Shown: piece by piece, positions 14,506-17,746 of the stretch
Layout: the number at the start of each line of letters is the position of its first letter
How positions within the stretch are numbered: the first letter of the stretch is position 1
Assembly: GCA_900554545.1 (NCBI GenBank)
Contig: USHW01000045.1
Coordinates: forward strand, 1-17,746
Direction of reading: 5' to 3'
From: an uncultured Prevotella sp.
GTDB lineage: Bacteria; Bacteroidota; Bacteroidia; Bacteroidales; Bacteroidaceae
DNA length: 17,746 nt
Notes under the pieces: model-generated
Seen by the model: only the letters and a program-made list of their open reading frames with translations
Databases searched by the model: none
What the model was told of the DNA's origin: nothing
Made by a program: the position numbers and the translations under genes

Positions 14506-15918
14506 TTATTTGTCGAAAGTAACGTCTTCCACATGCTCGCCGATGAAGATGTTGGCGAAGTCCGCCGTCTTATACCACGCCGGTTTGCCGGGCATGGTGT
14601 CGTAGATGGCCTTTCCGTTGATTACAAGGTTTCTGAACCTGATGCCCTTCACCTTGCGTCCGCCGTCATATCCGGTGATTATCGACATGTTGGGTTGCGC
14701 CCCGTTGTATGTCAGTCCGTCAACGGTTATGTTCTCGATGCCGCGTCCCGGAGCCGAGCAATACTTCTTGTTGAAGCACACGCGGAAGTTGAACAGCATG
14801 CCGCAGCGCAGGCTTTCCACCCTGAAATTGCGGAAAGTGATGTCACGGACGAGTATGTTGTCGCCGTTGTTGATGCCGATGCAGCCCTGATAATCTATCT
14901 GTTTCTCGGCCTGGTCGAGTATGTCGATGTCCTCGTAGACAACTTTTTCAATCACTTCATTCCTGCTAATGTCGCCGTGAAGGCCAATCATTATCGGGTG
15001 GGCGACGTCCGCCCAATATACGGCATCAGTCACCTTGATGTTGCGGCAGCCGCCTTTGTAGTCCTTGCGGGTGCAGTATATGGTTGAGCAATCATCGCTT
15101 GTGCGGCAGAAAACGTGGTTGTACGTCACGTTGTTCGATGCAAACACGTTCATGCCGTCACCCCATCCGTACCAGCTTATGCACTTTGCGTTACTCACAC
15201 TGACGCTGTCGCTGCCGCCGACAGGCAGCTGGGTGGTCACCGGGCCGTCAACAACTACGTTCTTTGAGTACCTCACCATGATGCCCTCTTTCTGCCTTCC
15301 GGGGTTCACTATGCCGTGACCTATGATGCGGACGTTGTCCGACCGGTACGTTGAAACCCAGCCCTTGATGTACGCTCCGCCGTCGATGAACAGCGTTTCG
15401 CCGGTCTTCAAGTGGATGGAGTCACCCTTCAGGTCGTAATATCCGGGGCCGTAATAACGCACGTTCCTGCCCTTCTTCACCTTAGGTTGCGGCGCGTTGG
15501 CGAACAGTTGCAGGTTATTGAAGATGTCGCCGTTCACCTCCACCGATATGTTTCGCGGCCTGTCGAGGTGGAAAGTCAGCCTGTCGCCGCTCACGGTGGC
15601 GGCTATTCCGTATGACAAAGGTCTCACACGGCAGCTGTCAATGCGGCCTTTCACGTTGGTAACTTCCACTTCCACCTCGCCGTCGAAGTCGAAATAAGCC
15701 ACTGACGACGGCACAGGAGTATGCCGTCCGGCCTCCACCCTATCGACATTCCACAAATAAGTGTCAACCGTCTGCCACTCTCCGCCGGTGAGCCTCACCC
15801 TCACACGGAAGTCATCATTTAGCGGAGCGCCCTTCGGGGCAGGATAAGTCACGAGGCTTGCGGCCTGCACCAACACGGCGGCACACAGCGCAATACAGGA
15901 TAAAAACAGCTTTTTCAT
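14506..15918 (-). CDS. GH28-like secreted right-handed beta-helix glycosidase with N-terminal beta-sandwich
   Basis: I start this at ATG 15918, giving 470 aa and a signal peptide MKKLFLSCIALCAAVLVQA. It begins 2 bp after the upstream stop codon. An in-frame ATG seven codons earlier (15939) would overlap the upstream gene and spoil the signal peptide. Residues about 20-140 look like a beta-sandwich domain (RPLSYGIAATV, ISVEVNGDIFNNLQLFA), of a kind I associate with GH49-like and some GH28-like proteins. The rest is a repetitive beta-helix (NVRIIGHGIVNPG, NVVVDGPV, NVTYNHVFC). Candidate catalytic acids are Asp254 (WGDGMNV) and the pair Asp275-Asp276 (RTSDDCSTIY), which match the Asp and Asp-Asp positions of GH28; a His-containing GLHGD follows. 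Likely it hydrolyses a uronic-acid or related linkage in a pectic chain, but the classical GH28 NTD and RIK motifs are not intact, so specificity is open. Confidence 0.8.
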   Translation of the reverse strand: MKKLFLSCIALCAAVLVQAASLVTYPAPKGAPLNDDFRVRVRLTGGEWQTVDTYLWNVDRVEAGRHTPVPSSVAYFDFDGEVEVEVTNVKGRIDSCRVRPLSYGIAATVSGDRLTFHLDRPRNISVEVNGDIFNNLQLFANAPQPKVKKGRNVRYYGPGYYDLKGDSIHLKTGETLFIDGGAYIKGWVSTYRSDNVRIIGHGIVNPGRQKEGIMVRYSKNVVVDGPVTTQLPVGGSDSVSVSNAKCISWYGWGDGMNVFASNNVTYNHVFCRTSDDCSTIYCTRKDYKGGCRNIKVTDAVYWADVAHPIMIGLHGDISRNEVIEKVVYEDIDILDQAEKQIDYQGCIGINNGDNILVRDITFRNFRVESLRCGMLFNFRVCFNKKYCSAPGRGIENITVDGLTYNGAQPNMSIITGYDGGRKVKGIRFRNLVINGKAIYDTMPGKPAWYKTADFANIFIGEHVEDVTFDK

Positions 15919-15920
15919 CG

Positions 15921-17746
15921 TTATTCTGTCTTGTTCCAATATACTACATAACGTTCATGATGAACATCATAAAACGGCTTTACCTCAACGCCTTGCCGCG
16001 TCTTGAAGGTCAACGGGCCTGTCTTTTCAAGCTCTGACGCGCCCTTTATCCGCGCCTTTTCAGCCGCAGAGGCAGGCACCTGATAGTCGAACGTATAATA
16101 ATCGTTGTGCTTCGTGGGGTCGCTGAACGGACTGTCAACATGCCCGAGGCATCCGGCCATCACCACGGGACCGTACATCAAGGCCACACGCGACGGGTCG
16201 CCATTAACCGCTTCCTCGCGTAACTCCATGCCGTAGGTCACCTCCACGCGGTCGCCGCTGCGCCACTTGCGCTTCAACACGGCGTCTCCCTTGCCGAGCT
16301 TCACCCTCTTTCCGTTAACGCGGACAGCCATCGACACCGCCCACCACGGACGACGAAGGTGCATGGCGAACTCTTTTGCCTCGCCGCCTACGGTCAATGT
16401 CACCGCTCCCGACCGCGGAAAGTCGGTCTCCTGACGAACGGTTGTGCCGCCCCAAGTGACCTCCGAGGGTATAAATAGGTTTACATACAGGGCATTGTCG
16501 GTATGGAAATAAATATAGGAAGCATATCCGACGTGGCTCTCGAAGCCTGAACCCACGCAGCACCAAAAGCTGTTCATCGGCGTGGAATACAGTCGGTAAG
16601 CCCCCGTAAGCAGCGGAGTGAAATAGGTAACCATGCCCGTCTGCGGGTCTTGCTGACCGAGAATATGGTTGAATATGGCGCGCTCCATGTAGTCGGCGGC
16701 GGCCTTGTCGGCGTTCCATGAGAACACTTTTGAGGCCAATTTCAGCAGGTTGAACGTGCAACAGTTCTCCCCGTCATAGCCGGTAAGGTGCTTGTGCTGC
16801 TCCGAAGGAGGGAAAAGGTGCTCCTTGTCCGACACTTCCCCCGTAACGAAAGCATGTTCTTGCGACAGCGTGCGGAACAAAAGCTCGGCCGCACGGCGGC
16901 TCTCTTCGCTGCCGGTCAGGTCGTAGTTGCGGCACTCGCCGAGCAGTTTCGGTATGAAAGTGTTGGCGTGCGCCGTGCCAAGGTCGGCGTTTCCGGCCTT
17001 CAACGGGTCAATTTTCTCGTTGTGATAGAAGAAGCGCGCCGTCTCAAGAAAGCGCCCGTCGCCGGTGATTTGGTACAGCTGGTACATCGCATCGTTAAAA
17101 CCGCCGAACTCGTTGCGCAGCATACGGCGGCGCACATCGTCGCCGAGGGCGTGCGTCTTGCCGTAGGCCCACTCGCCCATGCGCTTCGCCACGGCCAGCG
17201 CAGTGTCGTTGTGGCACATCGTGTACTGGTCGATGAGTCCCTGAAGTATCTTGTGCAGCGTGTACCACGGCGCCCAAACGCTCTTTCCCTGTATGTTGCG
17301 GTCAATCAATCCCTGCCCGAACGCCGAGAGATAACCAGTGCCGTAGGCGCGCTGCACCTCGTCAAGTCCGACCACGATGCTGTCGGCCTTGGCCTTGACG
17401 GCCGTGCTTCCTGTCTGTGCGTAGAGATTGGCAAGGGCCGACATGATATGCCCCGTGATGTGGCCTCGCAGGTCGCAGTCGAGCGACTCCCAGCCGCCGA
17501 GCTTTTCAACCGAGTCGTATCCGCCCTCAAGCCCCGAAAACACTCCGGCCGTATTGCGGAAACTGTGCAGCAGGCTCTTCGCCGGTATGGACATCATCCA
17601 CGCCGAGTCGCGCTCGAAATTGTCATGAAAACGTGAGGGCAACAGCCTCACCTCGCCCAGCGCGAACGGCCTTACAGCCTCTCCGCCGTATGCCTTGACG
17701 GCAAGCGTCATGGCAGCCGCCCCCACCGGCAGGCACAACTTTATAC
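15921..17746 (-). CDS. GH127/GH146-type (DUF1680) beta-L-arabinofuranosidase-like enzyme, 5' end beyond right edge
   Basis: The frame is open to the right edge. The only start-like codon near it is TTG at 17738, and the residues read through it (IKLCLPVGAAAMTLAVKAYGG) look like a signal peptide already under way. The true ATG is therefore probably just outside, and about 605 residues are visible. DUF1680 landmarks, numbered from the TTG codon, are LRGHITGHIMSALANLY (about 90-106), WAPWYTLHKILQGL (155-168), KEH with Glu306, GENCC with Glu324 and Cys326, and FWCC with Cys393 and Cys394. In GH127 (HypBA1) a glutamate acid/base and a cysteine nucleophile act with a Glu-Cys3 zinc site, and all the equivalents appear present. 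The likely reaction is release of beta-linked L-arabinofuranose, although the family also has other activities. First visible gene of the three-gene minus-strand operon. Confidence 0.9.
   Translation of the reverse strand, partial: IKLCLPVGAAAMTLAVKAYGGEAVRPFALGEVRLLPSRFHDNFERDSAWMMSIPAKSLLHSFRNTAGVFSGLEGGYDSVEKLGGWESLDCDLRGHITGHIMSALANLYAQTGSTAVKAKADSIVVGLDEVQRAYGTGYLSAFGQGLIDRNIQGKSVWAPWYTLHKILQGLIDQYTMCHNDTALAVAKRMGEWAYGKTHALGDDVRRRMLRNEFGGFNDAMYQLYQITGDGRFLETARFFYHNEKIDPLKAGNADLGTAHANTFIPKLLGECRNYDLTGSEESRRAAELLFRTLSQEHAFVTGEVSDKEHLFPPSEQHKHLTGYDGENCCTFNLLKLASKVFSWNADKAAADYMERAIFNHILGQQDPQTGMVTYFTPLLTGAYRLYSTPMNSFWCCVGSGFESHVGYASYIYFHTDNALYVNLFIPSEVTWGGTTVRQETDFPRSGAVTLTVGGEAKEFAMHLRRPWWAVSMAVRVNGKRVKLGKGDAVLKRKWRSGDRVEVTYGMELREEAVNGDPSRVALMYGPVVMAGCLGHVDSPFSDPTKHNDYYTFDYQVPASAAEKARIKGASELEKTGPLTFKTRQGVEVKPFYDVHHERYVVYWNKTE

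Noticed and set aside
15919..15939. Upstream ATG at 15939 as start of the GH28-like gene
   Set aside because: It would overlap the preceding gene by 19 bp and put charged residues (EQDR) before the signal peptide; the ATG at 15918 fits better.
17738..17746. TTG at 17738 as the true start of the GH127/146-type gene
   Set aside because: The frame is open to the window edge and the sequence across the TTG already looks like a signal peptide; a start just outside the window is more likely.

Overview
The window is most of a polysaccharide utilisation locus (PUL) from a member of the Bacteroidota, order Bacteroidales. A Prevotellaceae-like host is my guess from the style of the proteins and repeats; it is not proven. 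The evidence is a complete SusC/SusD pair followed by SusE/SusF-type surface lipoproteins, Bacteroidota-type promoter elements (TAnnTTTG), acidic residues directly after the lipoprotein cysteines, and several secreted glycosidases. No RNA genes, transposases, integrases, CRISPR arrays or phage genes were seen.

Layout. Minus strand, 6597 to 1: susC-like TonB-dependent transporter, susD-like lipoprotein, SusE-type lipoprotein and a SusE/F-type lipoprotein cut by the left edge. Spacings are 31-44 bp, so this is probably one operon. A 533-bp divergent intergenic region (6598-7130) separates it from plus-strand genes: a LacI-family regulator, a GPH/SLC45-like MFS sugar transporter, a second FHS (FucP-like) MFS transporter and a secreted GH43 with a C-terminal beta-sandwich. 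These converge on a minus-strand operon read from the right edge: a GH127/GH146-type (DUF1680) glycosidase cut at its 5' end, a GH28-like beta-helix enzyme 2 bp downstream, and a GH88-type unsaturated uronyl hydrolase 21 bp further on.

How the genes fit together (inference from families). SusD/E/F lipoproteins bind glycan at the surface and SusC imports oligosaccharides. GH127/146, GH43, GH28-like and GH88 enzymes trim L-arabinose (or xylose) and uronic-acid-containing chains in the periplasm. The two MFS carriers take the resulting sugars across the inner membrane, and the LacI protein senses a sugar and controls the locus. The enzyme set suggests a pectic or arabinogalactan-type plant glycan. 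No polysaccharide lyase is visible to make the unsaturated uronides GH88 normally acts on, so the set is incomplete here.

The most unusual content is non-coding. Three intergenic regions carry arrays of the same architecture: four 15-bp units of the form AAAAG-N5-CTTTT at an exact 22-bp period, 81 bp per array (6808-6888, 9666-9746, 13067-13147). Their asymmetric cores switch orientation between units. The array between susC and the LacI gene is bracketed by a perfect inverted pair of a 16-bp sequence (6769-6784, 6903-6918) that looks like a LacI-family operator with a central CG. Other intergenic repeats include a 26/28-matched inverted repeat after the regulator gene with a diverged copy at 9857-9894, a palindrome at 9747-9845, a 22-bp tandem repeat before the GH43 gene, and an octamer tract whose inverted arms contain the stop codons of both convergent genes.
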